A DNA stretch of 18,124 nucleotides from Methanobacteriaceae archaeon (GCA_030681145.1 JAUXXK010000451.1:1-18124), one strand, 5' to 3'; shown: positions 1 to 7,900, numbered from the stretch's first letter. Notes: a model not told the origin generated them from the letters alone. A program made the numbers and translations.

Positions 1-203
1 GAAATGATATGACCCTCATCTTCAAATCTAATCCAAAATATAATATATCCTAATATTATATTATCTTGCTGAGCCACTAAAAATCCCGCACCAAGATTGA
101 AAATATCTTTTAAAATATTGGGAGGATATGGTTCATCGAAAGACATTACCTCGATCTCTACGACCCTTTTAAGATCTGAAAGTCTGAATTCCCTTATAAT
201 CAT
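1..203 (-). CDS. rimI: RimI-type N-acetyltransferase (GNAT), partial
   Basis: Reading the minus strand from ATG at 203 to the window edge gives 67 codons without a stop, beginning MIIREFRLSDLKRVVEIE and continuing through SFDEPYPP and GFLVAQQDNIILGYIIFW. This is the N-terminal part of the GNAT fold of archaeal RimI/Ard1-type enzymes, which transfer acetyl from acetyl-CoA to protein N-termini in the cytoplasm: a beta1-alpha1 start, the E-x-x-SF-x-x-P-Y-P substrate-loop segment, then the beta-strand with a V-A-x-x-D turn and GY. The acetyl-CoA binding motif would lie beyond the edge. The start has GGAGAT as ribosome binding site (minus strand, 208-213), 4 bases upstream. A longer plus-strand open frame covers part of this segment, but the minus-strand reading is a recognisable protein and is preferred. 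Other GNAT families cannot be excluded from the N-terminus alone. Confidence 0.85.
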   Translation of the reverse strand, partial: MIIREFRLSDLKRVVEIEVMSFDEPYPPNILKDIFNLGAGFLVAQQDNIILGYIIFWIRFEDEGHII

Positions 204-222
204 TTCTATCTCCGGTGATAGC

Positions 223-606
223 GTGTGGAAAGACCTTGCATCATACATTATAAAACAGTGCCCTCCTTCTGCCAAAATAGTAGAAGTGGGTGCAGGCAAA
301 TTTTTGGAAGTTGGCAACAAACTGCAAAAACATTCTAAAATGAATGTAATTTTAACTGATATTAAACCTTCCCATGAAGGAGTAGTAACAGATGACATCA
401 CCCAGCCCAACTTAAAAATTTATGAAGGGGCTTGTATTATTTATGCAATAAGACCACCCATGGAACTGCACCAGTCCCTGATGAATATATCCATTAAAGT
501 TGGAGCAACCCTAATAATCAAACCATTGGCAGGGGATGATATTAACACCAAACAGAACATGAGGCTGGTTAATTATGAAAGGGTATTTTTTTATGTGTAT
601 CCTTAA
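223..606 (+). CDS. UPF0146 family protein
   Basis: A 127-residue protein starting VWKDLASYIIKQ at GTG 223. It has a glycine-rich first loop (VEVGAGKF, about residues 20-27), a TDI at the end of the next strand, a VTDDITQP segment and IYAIRPPMEL, the pattern of the UPF0146 family of small Rossmann-like archaeal proteins. The loop resembles motif I of SAM-binding folds, but no catalytic residues are evident and no function is established as far as I know. The frame is open back to an ATG at 97. GTG 223 was chosen because GGTGAT (214-219) lies 3 bases upstream and because the earlier part overlaps the rimI coding sequence on the other strand and does not match the family. The stop is followed by an AT-rich stretch with a T7 run (626-632). 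Confidence 0.85.
   Translation: MWKDLASYIIKQCPPSAKIVEVGAGKFLEVGNKLQKHSKMNVILTDIKPSHEGVVTDDITQPNLKIYEGACIIYAIRPPMELHQSLMNISIKVGATLIIKPLAGDDINTKQNMRLVNYERVFFYVYP
246..255 (-). promoter_or_regulatory. Probable TATA box for rimI inside UPF0146 gene
   Basis: The minus strand reads TTTTATAATG here. Its distance would place a transcript start near 225, giving rimI a leader of about 22 bases that contains its GGAGAT site. The gap between the two divergent genes is only 19 bases, so the promoter has to lie within the opposing coding sequence. Inference from spacing only. Confidence 0.4.
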
Positions 607-813
607 ATTAATTAATTTAAAATATTTTTTTAGGGTGTTAAATAATTAATAAAATTTTATCTTTTATAGGATTAAATATATCTATATATTAATTATTTAT
701 TGTAATTGTATAAAATCTGAAAATGTACATAGTAAAAAAATATTAAATGAAGTTAAAATATTATTATCCGTAATAAATAATATTAAGATAAAATAAAAAT
801 CTAATAAAAATCA

Positions 814-835
814 TGATAATTATTATGAATTATCA
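814..835. promoter_or_regulatory. Inverted repeat upstream of P-type ATPase
   Basis: TGATAATT and AATTATCA form a perfect 8-bp inverted repeat separated by 6 bases. It ends about 30 bases before the ATPase start and lies where an archaeal operator or core promoter would be. The region is very AT-rich, which raises the chance of a random palindrome. No regulator is identified. Confidence 0.4.
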
Positions 836-864
836 AATTATCCCGAAAAAAAAGAGTGTTTGTT

Positions 865-3381
865 ATGAAATGGGGAAAAAAAAGCGTTAAAGATACATTA
901 AAAGAACTTAATACCAGTGAAAAAGGTTTAAGTAGTGCTGAAGTTCAAAAAAGGATCCAAAAATACGGTTTAAACGAGCTAGTTGAAGAAAAAAAAGATG
1001 GACCTGTAAAAAAGTTCTTGATGCAGTTTATGGATATTTTAATCATTTTATTATTAGTAGCAGCCGTAGCTGCTTATTTTGTAGGAGACGCCATTGATAC
1101 TGCGGTTATACTATTAGTAGTTATTTTAAATGCTACTGTAGGATTCATACAGGAAAATAAAGCAGAAAAAGCAATGGAAAAACTAAAAAATCTCATATCA
1201 AGTGAAGCAGTAGTTATCAGAGATAGTAAAACTGAAAAAATACCCTCCTCCCAATTAACCCTAGGTGATGTGGTAGTTTTAGAAGAAGGAGACAAAGTAC
1301 CTGCAGATATAATATTAATTGAAAGTTATAATCTTAGAATTGATGAATCATCACTAACCGGAGAGTCCCTACCTGTTTCCAAAACCGAAAACAATGAAAA
1401 TGCTGAAAGTGACAGAGAAACTATAGCTTACATGGATTCAGATATTATATCTGGAAGAGGTATCGGCATAGCTGTGGAAATTGGAATGAATACTTCAATA
1501 GGAAAAATCGCCGAAATGTTACAGATTGAAGATACCGCAACCCCATTGCAGGAAAAAATTTCCAGCTTGGGAAAAATGCTTGGAATTATTGCCATCGTGG
1601 TTTGTACAGGAGTATTTATACTTCAACTGGCACAAGGAATTCCTCTGGTGGAGACTTTTTTAACTGCAGTTTCCCTAGCAGTAGCTGCAGTTCCAGAAGG
1701 ATTACCTGCAATTTTAACCCTTACTCTGGCTTTAGGAATGCAAAGAATGGCTAAAACCAATGCCGTTGTTAGAAAACTGTTAGCAGTAGAAACTTTGGGA
1801 TCATGTACTGTAATTTGTACGGATAAAACAGGGACATTAACTATGAACAAGATGGCAGTGAGAGACGCCCGCCTAAGTTCATCAGAACGAGCACTAGAAA
1901 TTTGCGCACTATGTAACAATGCCAGTTTATCTAATAATAAAGTAATTGGAGATCCTACGGACGGGGCCTTGCTTCTTTATGCTGAAGAAGAGGATTATTC
2001 TAGGGAAGAACTGGAAAAAAAATATCCTCGAATAATGGAAATTCCATTAGATAGTACTCGTAAAAGAATGAGTACCTTAAATAAAAAAGGAGAAAATATA
2101 TTTCTTTACACTAAAGGGGCTCCGGAAATCGTTTTAAACGAATGTGAATACATCGAAGAAGATGGAGTAATTAAAGAAATAACAGATACAGATAAAGAAA
2201 AACTTCAAAAAACTCTAAAAGAAATGACTGGGTCTGCTTTAAGAGTTTTAGGGCTGGCATACCGTAAAATAGATTCAGAAGAAAATTTAGATAATAATGA
2301 TGCTCTAGAAACCAACCTGATCTTTGTTGGACTAGTTGGGATGATGGATCCTCCACGAAAAGAAGCAGCAAATGCTGTGATTAAATGTAAAAAAGCAGGA
2401 ATTAATGTAGTAATGATTACCGGAGACCATAGAGATACTGCAGCCGCTATTGCTCAGGAAATCGGAATTTTAACTGATGGTAAAATTTTAACGGGAAACG
2501 AGTTAAAAGAATTGTCCGATGATGAATTTGCAAAAATAGTGGAAAAAGTGCAAGTTTACGCTCGTGTATTCCCAGAACAAAAGGTGCGAATCGTAGAAGC
2601 CCTTCAAAATAAAGATAATGTTGTTTCCATGACTGGTGATGGTGTTAATGATGCTCCAGCTCTGAAAAAAGCATCTATTGGTGTTTCAATGGGGATTACA
2701 GGAACTGATGTAGCCAAAGAATCTTCAGACATGATATTGCAGGATGATAACTTTGCCACTATTGTCAATGCCATAGAAGAAGGGCGGACAATATTCGACA
2801 ATATTAGGCGTTTTGTAAAATTTCAGCTTTCTACAAATGTAGGAGCAATTATAACCATTGTAGGTGCATCTATAATGAGTTTACCAATACCTTTTAACCC
2901 AATACAAATTTTATGGATCAATATAATCATGGACGGCCCTCCTGCCCAATCTTTAGGTGTTGAACCAGCTGAAAAGGGAATAATGCAAAGAAAACCGAAA
3001 AAAGAAAATATTCTACCCAAAAAAGTTATGATAAGAATTATTATAGCTGGGTTAGTTATGGCCATAGGGACTTTGGGTCTTTACTTATACGTATTATCTT
3101 TAGGAGAAAGCACAATTAAAGCCACTACCATAGCTTTTACTGTGTTTGTAATGTTCCAAATATTTAACGTGTTTAATTGCAAGTCCCAAACAGGTTTTTC
3201 TAATAGATTCTTGTTTATTGCAGTAGCTGCTTCATTCATCCTGCAGCTAATGGTAATTTACTTGCCCATACTACAAGGGATATTCAAAACCACATACATT
3301 AATGGTATGGACTGGATTTTGATATTCTTAGTAGCTAGTATAATTTTAATCAGTGAAAAACTGGTTTCGAGGTTAGATTGA
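865..3381 (+). CDS. P-type Ca2+/Mn2+ ATPase, secretory-pathway (PMR1/SPCA) type
   Basis: An 838-residue P2A-type cation ATPase that would pump Ca2+ or Mn2+ out of the cytoplasm at the cost of ATP. In order: N-terminal cation-ATPase domain (W3, LxxL, GLSS, YGLNEL), TGES at 165-168 (actuator dephosphorylation loop), PEGLP at 277-281 in M4, phosphorylation motif DKTGT at 320-324, KGAPE nucleotide-binding motif, TGD, and MTGDGVNDAP at 589-598. M6 reads WINIIMDGPPAQSLG, with Asn686 and Asp690 as cation ligands and Gln695 in the place of the Gln that sets Mn2+ selectivity in yeast PMR1. This matches PMR1/SPCA rather than SERCA, so one transported ion per cycle is expected. ATG 865 is preferred over the in-frame GTG 856 because GAGTG (854-858) then lies at a usable distance. 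The stop overlaps the next gene's ATG by one base. Confidence 0.93.
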   Translation: MKWGKKSVKDTLKELNTSEKGLSSAEVQKRIQKYGLNELVEEKKDGPVKKFLMQFMDILIILLLVAAVAAYFVGDAIDTAVILLVVILNATVGFIQENKAEKAMEKLKNLISSEAVVIRDSKTEKIPSSQLTLGDVVVLEEGDKVPADIILIESYNLRIDESSLTGESLPVSKTENNENAESDRETIAYMDSDIISGRGIGIAVEIGMNTSIGKIAEMLQIEDTATPLQEKISSLGKMLGIIAIVVCTGVFILQLAQGIPLVETFLTAVSLAVAAVPEGLPAILTLTLALGMQRMAKTNAVVRKLLAVETLGSCTVICTDKTGTLTMNKMAVRDARLSSSERALEICALCNNASLSNNKVIGDPTDGALLLYAEEEDYSREELEKKYPRIMEIPLDSTRKRMSTLNKKGENIFLYTKGAPEIVLNECEYIEEDGVIKEITDTDKEKLQKTLKEMTGSALRVLGLAYRKIDSEENLDNNDALETNLIFVGLVGMMDPPRKEAANAVIKCKKAGINVVMITGDHRDTAAAIAQEIGILTDGKILTGNELKELSDDEFAKIVEKVQVYARVFPEQKVRIVEALQNKDNVVSMTGDGVNDAPALKKASIGVSMGITGTDVAKESSDMILQDDNFATIVNAIEEGRTIFDNIRRFVKFQLSTNVGAIITIVGASIMSLPIPFNPIQILWINIIMDGPPAQSLGVEPAEKGIMQRKPKKENILPKKVMIRIIIAGLVMAIGTLGLYLYVLSLGESTIKATTIAFTVFVMFQIFNVFNCKSQTGFSNRFLFIAVAASFILQLMVIYLPILQGIFKTTYINGMDWILIFLVASIILISEKLVSRLD

Positions 3382-4199
3382 TGAATATACTTGTGATGGC
3401 TGGCACTAAAGACGCCGTGAATATCATTAAAATGCTCTCTAAAAGTGAAAATGAATATTCACATCACAATAATTCTTTAAATATTTTAGCTACAACCACC
3501 ACCCCATATGGTGCCGATCTGGCTAAAAATGCAGGAGCTTCTGAAGTAATATCTCAACCAATGCCTCAAGAAGAACTCGAAGATTTAATAGAAAAAAGAG
3601 ATATTGGTATTTTAATAGATGCCACCCACCCATTTGCAGCTAAAGCCACCGAAAATGCTATTGGTGCCAAAAATAAATGTTCAATTAAATATATACGCTA
3701 TGAGAGACCCTCCATTGATTTTTCCAGCGCAAAAGGAATTCATAGGGCAATTTCTTTTGAAGAAGCCGGAAAAATTGCTTGTAAAATTTTAAAAAAAAAT
3801 AAAAATGTTCTGCACCTAGCGGGAGTTTCAACCATAAAACAAGTTTTAAAGTATGTGCCCAGAGAACATTTGGTGGTTCGGATCCTTCCCAATACTACTT
3901 CTATTAAAAAATGCGATAAAATTGGATTATTAGGTTCAAATATAATAGCAATGCAAGGTGTGTTCTCTATTGAATTAAACCAAGCCATAATGAATGAATA
4001 TGATGCAGGAGTAATCATAAGTAAAGAAAGTGGAAAAACAGGAGGGGTTCTTGAAAAAGTAGATGCAGCCCTGAAACTGGGTTTGGATGTGGTATTGGTG
4101 ATTCGACCCGAAATTAAAGAACTTAATAATGAAATCGTAGTTAATAATCTTAAAGAACTTGATAAACTTTTAAAATCAATTTTTATTCAAAATAAATAA
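3381..4199 (+). CDS. cbiJ: Cobalt-precorrin-6A reductase
   Basis: A 272-residue cytoplasmic enzyme of the CbiJ/CobK family, which reduces the macrocycle of (cobalt-)precorrin-6A with NAD(P)H during corrin ring synthesis for B12-type cofactors, needed by methanogen methyltransferases. Visible features are the N-terminal Rossmann start (MNILVMAGTKDA), the family signature DATHPFA at 80-86, the YIRYERP segment at about 104-110, and a C-terminal SGKTGG loop (ISKESGKTGG) before the last helices. Length is normal for the family. ATG 3381 shares its A with the TGA of the ATPase (TGATG), so translation is probably coupled; an in-frame TTG one codon earlier is a less likely start. No other corrin genes are in the window, and the pairing with a cation ATPase has no obvious biochemical reason. 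Confidence 0.92.
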   Translation: MNILVMAGTKDAVNIIKMLSKSENEYSHHNNSLNILATTTTPYGADLAKNAGASEVISQPMPQEELEDLIEKRDIGILIDATHPFAAKATENAIGAKNKCSIKYIRYERPSIDFSSAKGIHRAISFEEAGKIACKILKKNKNVLHLAGVSTIKQVLKYVPREHLVVRILPNTTSIKKCDKIGLLGSNIIAMQGVFSIELNQAIMNEYDAGVIISKESGKTGGVLEKVDAALKLGLDVVLVIRPEIKELNNEIVVNNLKELDKLLKSIFIQNK

Positions 4200-4276
4200 C
4201 TTCTCTTTTTAATAAATTTATTCTATTAAATTTAGCAACATTTTATTAATAAACGGATATTAATCAATAAAGTAAA

Positions 4277-4295
4277 TTAGTCTGAAGTAGACTAA
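4277..4295. terminator. Possible terminator hairpin between cbiJ and moeA
   Basis: TTAGTCT and AGACTAA form a perfect 7-bp stem with a GAAGT loop, between two convergent genes. On the plus strand it is followed within 12 bases by a T6 run (4307-4312), so it would most plausibly end cbiJ transcripts. Archaea often terminate at the T-run alone. Confidence 0.5.
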
Positions 4296-4310
4296 ATTAA
4301 AAATAATTTT

Positions 4311-5543
4311 TTATAGTCCGTCAAAAAGATAGACTTCTACTTCAGTTTCTTCATTCAAAATTTCGACATTTTTAGGAATTTTAATATATCCTTGAGCCTG
4401 TGCAAGTGCCGCAATGGCGCCTGAATCCTTAAAAATGGGATAAACTTGTTCATCAATTATTTTTACTAGTGCATAGTGTAGTCTTCCTTTAGATGAAAAA
4501 AATCTTTCTTTAAGTGGATATTTGACGGTTTTAATAGAATTATTAAATGCTTTACCACTTAAAATGCGAATATATGGTGCTAAAAATATTTGAAATATCA
4601 TTAAAGCAGCAACAGGATACCCTGGAAGGCCAATGATAATTTTTTCATTTATTTTACCCACTATGGTGGGTTTTCCCGGTTTAACTGATATCCCATGAAC
4701 CAAAACCTCCCCCATATCTTTAATAACGTCTTTTAATACATCTCCAGTTCCAGCAGATGTACTTCCCGAGGTTAAAACAATATCAGACTGATTTATGGCA
4801 TCTTTCATAATATCGGATAAACCATCATAATCATCAGGAACCACCCCTAACCATAATGGTAGTGCCCCACATGCTATAACCGCGCTACGCAATGAGTATG
4901 AATTAACATCATAAATTTGACCATATTCCAAATCTTGACCAGAATTAACCAGCTCTTTTCCAGTAGAGATAATGGCCACCTTAATTTTTTCTTGTACCGG
5001 TATTTTTTTTAAACCCATTGCACTTAAAGCCCCAATCTTATCTGAAGTTATAAAAGTACCTTTTGAAAGAAGACGATCCCCTTGTTTTATGTCACTCCCC
5101 TGTTTAGTTATAAACTGACCCGGAGCTGCAGGCCGATAAATTTCAATTTTTTTGCCCCTAGTTTCCGTGTACTCAACCATAACCACACCACTGGCCCCCT
5201 CAGGTATAGGGGCTCCAGTATTAATCAATGAACAGTAGCCAGGTTTAATTTTCTTTTGAGGTCTTTGACCTGCATCAATATGTTCTAAAAGATCTAAAAT
5301 AACAGATTCTTCTTCAGTAGCACCAAAAGTATCTGGTGCATGTACCGCAAAACCATCTTTAGATGCCCTGTCAAAAGGAGGTAAATCCATGGTTGCGTTG
5401 ATATTTTCTGCTAGCACTCTGTGATTAGCACATTCTAACTCAACATTTTCTGATTTATGATTAGAATAAAGATCATTAAAAAGATCTTTTAAAATTTTTT
5501 CAACTTCTGAAACTTCAATTATCTTTAAAAACTTATTTAACAT
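4311..5543 (-). CDS. moeA: Molybdopterin molybdotransferase MoeA
   Basis: A 410-residue cytoplasmic enzyme that inserts molybdate or tungstate into adenylylated molybdopterin; in methanogens the cofactor serves formylmethanofuran dehydrogenase and formate dehydrogenase. Visible motifs are DLPPFDRASKDGFAV (53-67), INTGAPIPEGASGVVMVE (107-124), STGKEL (193-198), the MoCF-fold loop SGSTSAGTGDVLKD (259-272), VKPGKPT (287-293) and GLPGYPVAA (305-313). The C-terminal domain IV follows to residue 410. There is no fused periplasmic-binding-type domain of the sort that some archaeal MoeA proteins carry. The start at 5543 has GAGG about 10 bases upstream, a little distant. The gene is single, convergent with cbiJ and divergent from aIF1A. 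Methanogens often hold two MoeA paralogues with different metal preference; which this is cannot be told. Confidence 0.94.
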   Translation of the reverse strand: MLNKFLKIIEVSEVEKILKDLFNDLYSNHKSENVELECANHRVLAENINATMDLPPFDRASKDGFAVHAPDTFGATEEESVILDLLEHIDAGQRPQKKIKPGYCSLINTGAPIPEGASGVVMVEYTETRGKKIEIYRPAAPGQFITKQGSDIKQGDRLLSKGTFITSDKIGALSAMGLKKIPVQEKIKVAIISTGKELVNSGQDLEYGQIYDVNSYSLRSAVIACGALPLWLGVVPDDYDGLSDIMKDAINQSDIVLTSGSTSAGTGDVLKDVIKDMGEVLVHGISVKPGKPTIVGKINEKIIIGLPGYPVAALMIFQIFLAPYIRILSGKAFNNSIKTVKYPLKERFFSSKGRLHYALVKIIDEQVYPIFKDSGAIAALAQAQGYIKIPKNVEILNEETEVEVYLFDGL

Positions 5544-5632
5544 ATAGATATGCCCTCTTTAGAATTAGTTAATACCATTATTTAATGGGAATAATATTAT
5601 GACTCAATTAAAACATCAAATACATGAATGGA

Positions 5633-5642
5633 TTTATATAAC
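5633..5642 (-). promoter_or_regulatory. Possible TATA box for moeA
   Basis: The minus strand reads GGTTATATAAATCC around here, about 90 bases upstream of the moeA start, implying a leader of roughly 65 bases. Judged by sequence only. Confidence 0.35.
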
Positions 5643-5750
5643 CTAACTTATTATCATCACTAATTAATTTAAATTTTATAAATCATTATATAAAGGTTGA
5701 TAACTTAATTTATATTAATATTTAAATTTAAATCTGATTCTCAAAAAAAG

Positions 5751-5760
5751 ATTTATAAAA
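5751..5760 (+). promoter_or_regulatory. TATA/BRE promoter of aIF1A
   Basis: A purine-rich A7G tract (a plausible BRE) runs into ATTTATAAAA, about 40 bases before the TTG start. The predicted transcript start near 5780 leaves a short leader holding only the GGAGGAG ribosome binding site (5784-5790). Confidence 0.6.
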
Positions 5761-5795
5761 ATTTAGATTTACAGTTTCATTTAGGAGGAGAGTAT

Positions 5796-6095
5796 TTGAG
5801 TAGAGGATATGAACCACAAGAAGTTAGAAGAGTAAGAACTCCACGAAGAGGCGAAATTCCAGCATTAGTAGAACAGATATTAGGTCATGGTAAATTAAGA
5901 GTTCGTTGTACTGATGGAAAAGTCCGACTGGGAAGAATTCCCGGTAAAATGAAAAAACGGATTTGGATAAGAGAAGGTGACGTTGTTCTTGTAAAGCCAT
6001 GGGAATTCCAGAGCGATGAAAAAGCCGATATAGTTTGGAGATATACTCGAACTGAAGCTAACTGGCTTGAAAAAAGAGGCTATTTAAACCTCTAA
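5796..6095 (+). CDS. eif1A: Translation initiation factor aIF1A
   Basis: A 99-residue protein of the eIF1A/IF1 family. It binds the A-site of the 30S subunit and helps recruit initiator tRNA and select the start codon. The single OB fold covers about residues 15-80, with the family motifs GEIPALVEQILGHGKLRVRC, DGKVRLGRIPGKMKKRIWI and GDVVLVKPWEFQ, followed by KADIVWRYTRTEANWL. The basic N-terminal tail (SRGYEPQEVRRVRTPRRGE) and normal length fit archaeal members. The start is a TTG with a strong GGAGGAG site 5 bases upstream. It heads a run of plus-strand genes for small-subunit biology (RIO1, Dim2), although the following gap of 205 bases suggests separate transcripts. Confidence 0.97.
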   Translation: MSRGYEPQEVRRVRTPRRGEIPALVEQILGHGKLRVRCTDGKVRLGRIPGKMKKRIWIREGDVVLVKPWEFQSDEKADIVWRYTRTEANWLEKRGYLNL

Positions 6096-6116
6096 TTAAA
6101 AATTAGTTTGATGGAA

Positions 6117-6135
6117 TTTAGGGCGTGTCCCTAAA
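6117..6135. repeat. Perfect hairpin/palindrome after aIF1A
   Basis: TTTAGGG and CCCTAAA pair perfectly around a CGTGT loop, 21 bases after the aIF1A stop. There is no T-run directly behind it, so it is not a textbook terminator; it could stabilise the mRNA 3' end. Its outer halves resemble the TTTAGG/CCTAAA halves of the iron operator at 15965 but with wider spacing. Confidence 0.5.
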
Positions 6136-6157
6136 ACCATTATATCCAAATTAAATC

Positions 6158-6179
6158 ACTGCAGCATACTAAATGCAGT
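6158..6179 (+). terminator. Possible terminator hairpin before rio1
   Basis: ACTGCA and TGCAGT form a 6-bp stem with a 10-base loop, followed by TTATTACTTTTAATT. The position suits termination of aIF1A transcripts. The stem is short. Confidence 0.35.
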
Positions 6180-6300
6180 TTATTACTTTTAATTATCATA
6201 AGTAATTTTATCATTTATATACATCTTAAATTAATCTATATTCTTTTAAAGAATTATATTTTAAGATATTAATAAAATTTAAATTTATAAGGCTGATTTA

Positions 6301-7101
6301 ATGGATCCTAAAGTCTCTAAAGCTGATGCCGACCTACGGAAAATGCTTGCTGAGAAGCGAATAAAAAGTGTGGAAGACCGACGAGTGGGAAGTGAGGTCT
6401 TTGATCAAAAAACACTTAAAACTCTGTATAAGCTTGCTAACAGCAACTATATTAATATATTAAACGGAGCTATAAGCACCGGTAAAGAGGCTAATGTATT
6501 TAAAGGAATCCATGAAGACGGCCATATAGTGGCGGTTAAAATATACCGTATTGCCACATCTGATTTTAAAAAAATGCAGTATTATATTCAAGGTGATCCC
6601 CGTTTCCGTGTTAGAACTACTAATAAAAGGCATTTAGTTGATGATTGGGTTAATAAAGAATTTAGAAACCTTAATCGTTGTCTTGAAGCCAACATGGATG
6701 TTCCTAAACCTGTTGTTGTCAAGAATAACGTTTTAATAATGGAATTTATTGGAGATGAAGATGGGAATCCCGCCCCCACTTTGAAAGACCATGGCCCTGA
6801 AGACCCAGAAGCTATGCTGGAAATATTGATTGAAGCTATGAAAAAAATGTATCAGGATGCCCAGTTGGTGCACGGCGACCTATCAGTATTCAATATTCTC
6901 AATCACCATGAAAAACCAGTTATCATAGATGTTTCACAGTCCATGGTAGTTGATCACCCCATATCCATGGAACTTCTGGAAAGAGATATAGAAAATTTGC
7001 TGAGAGATTTCAAGAAATTTGGTGTCTCTGCATCCTCAGAAGATGTTAAAAAGGAAATTACTGGGAAGATTGAATCAAATAGCAGTATCTTAAAACGGTA
7101 A
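6301..7101 (+). CDS. rio1: RIO1-type serine/threonine protein kinase
   Basis: A 266-residue atypical kinase of the RIO1 family, whose eukaryotic members act in final 40S maturation, working more as ATPases than as kinases. The nucleotide loop is STGKEANVF (59-67), with K80 in VAVKIY as the ATP-phosphate lysine. The catalytic loop is HGDLSVFNIL (191-200) with D193 and N198, and the metal-binding loop is IIDVSQS (208-214) with D210. The RIO1 flexible-loop segment with FRVRTTNKRHLVDDW (102-116) is present. The C-terminal tail is short, as usual in archaea. The start has no clear ribosome binding site, only GGCTGAT 3 bases upstream, so translation may be leaderless or weak. It lies between aIF1A and a Dim2-like gene, consistent with a role in small-subunit biogenesis. 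Confidence 0.95.
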   Translation: MDPKVSKADADLRKMLAEKRIKSVEDRRVGSEVFDQKTLKTLYKLANSNYINILNGAISTGKEANVFKGIHEDGHIVAVKIYRIATSDFKKMQYYIQGDPRFRVRTTNKRHLVDDWVNKEFRNLNRCLEANMDVPKPVVVKNNVLIMEFIGDEDGNPAPTLKDHGPEDPEAMLEILIEAMKKMYQDAQLVHGDLSVFNILNHHEKPVIIDVSQSMVVDHPISMELLERDIENLLRDFKKFGVSASSEDVKKEITGKIESNSSILKR

Positions 7102-7295
7102 TGATTTTTATGATCAAAATGATAAAACTAATTAATAATAGATATGTATCAAAAATATTTATGGAATTAATTTAATAATTATCTCTCAGAGTGATTTAAA
7201 TTCTAAAATAATATTAAAAATGTCTTAATTATTAATTTACGATAATTCAAAAAGAATAAAACTGAAAAACTAATAACACATGACGAGGTGAAATT

Positions 7296-7862
7296 ATGCC
7301 CACCACTGAATATCTCAAAATACCCCGTGAGAGAGTAGGGGTTTTAATTGGAAAGAAAGGAGAAGTAAAACAAAATATTGAAAAATTGACTCATACCCAG
7401 CTTGAAATAGATAGTGAAGCAGGTACTGTAGTTATTAACCCCCAAGAAGACCTTGAAGACCCATTATTACCATGGAAAACAAGAAGTATAGTGAAAGCCG
7501 TTGGTAGAGGATTCAACCCTGAAATTGCCCTTAGATTATTGGATGATGATGTTTCTTTGGACATAATAAAGCTAACAGAGTATGTGGGTAAATCAAAAAA
7601 AGCCCTTGCTAGGCAAAAAGGCCGTATAATTGGCCGAGATGGCATAACCCGTCAAATAATATACGAAATGACATCCGTGGATATGTCAGTTTATGGAAAA
7701 ACCGTTTCCATAATTGGAGATCTTGACAATATATTGATTGCAAAAGAAGCTGTGGAAATGATATTAAACGGTTCCAGACACAAGTCAGTTTATGGTTTCC
7801 TTGAAAAGAAGAAGCAAGACATGAAACTGAAACATTTTCAAGACACCATTAATTTAAAATAA
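7296..7862 (+). CDS. Dim2/Pno1-like KH domain protein
   Basis: A 188-residue RNA-binding protein with two KH domains. KH1 has the GKKG loop at 19-22 (VGVLIGKKGEVK) and KH2 has GRDG at 113-116 (GRIIGRDGITRQ). Between them lies the conserved AVGRGFNPEIALRLL helix region (68-82). The C-terminus has GSRHKSVYGFLEKKK (159-173), typical of archaeal homologues of eukaryotic Dim2/Pno1 (the Krr1 family). Dim2 binds the 3' end of 16S/18S precursor RNA and assists Nob1 and Dim1 in small-subunit maturation. The start is well supported by GAGGTGA (7285-7291), 4 bases upstream of the ATG. The gene lies 194 bases behind rio1, and both eukaryotic counterparts act on the same late pre-40S particle. Confidence 0.93.
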   Translation: MPTTEYLKIPRERVGVLIGKKGEVKQNIEKLTHTQLEIDSEAGTVVINPQEDLEDPLLPWKTRSIVKAVGRGFNPEIALRLLDDDVSLDIIKLTEYVGKSKKALARQKGRIIGRDGITRQIIYEMTSVDMSVYGKTVSIIGDLDNILIAKEAVEMILNGSRHKSVYGFLEKKKQDMKLKHFQDTINLK

Positions 7863-7871
7863 ATATTTATA

Positions 7872-7900
7872 GTAGAACTAATTTAATTTCATTGTTCTAC
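7872..7900 (+). terminator. Possible terminator hairpin after Dim2-like gene
   Basis: GTAGAAC and GTTCTAC form a perfect 7-bp stem with a 15-base loop, followed by CATAATTTTATTC. It lies 10 bases behind the stop. The loop is long and the T-run modest. Confidence 0.4.

Noticed and set aside
97..222. N-terminal extension of the UPF0146 frame back to ATG 97
   Set aside because: The other strand encodes a recognisable RimI N-terminus over the same bases, and GTG 223 has a well-placed GGTGAT site.
856..864. GTG 856 as start of the P-type ATPase
   Set aside because: No ribosome site precedes it, whereas ATG 865 has GAGTG at usable spacing and a normal N-terminus for the family.
1074..3065. Several minus-strand open frames of 65-98 codons inside the P-type ATPase
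   Set aside because: They are shadows of a well-conserved gene and lack ribosome sites and family features.
7102..7295. Weak hairpin and T-rich sequence between rio1 and the Dim2-like gene
   Set aside because: The pairing needs several unmatched bases and cannot be separated from AT-rich background.
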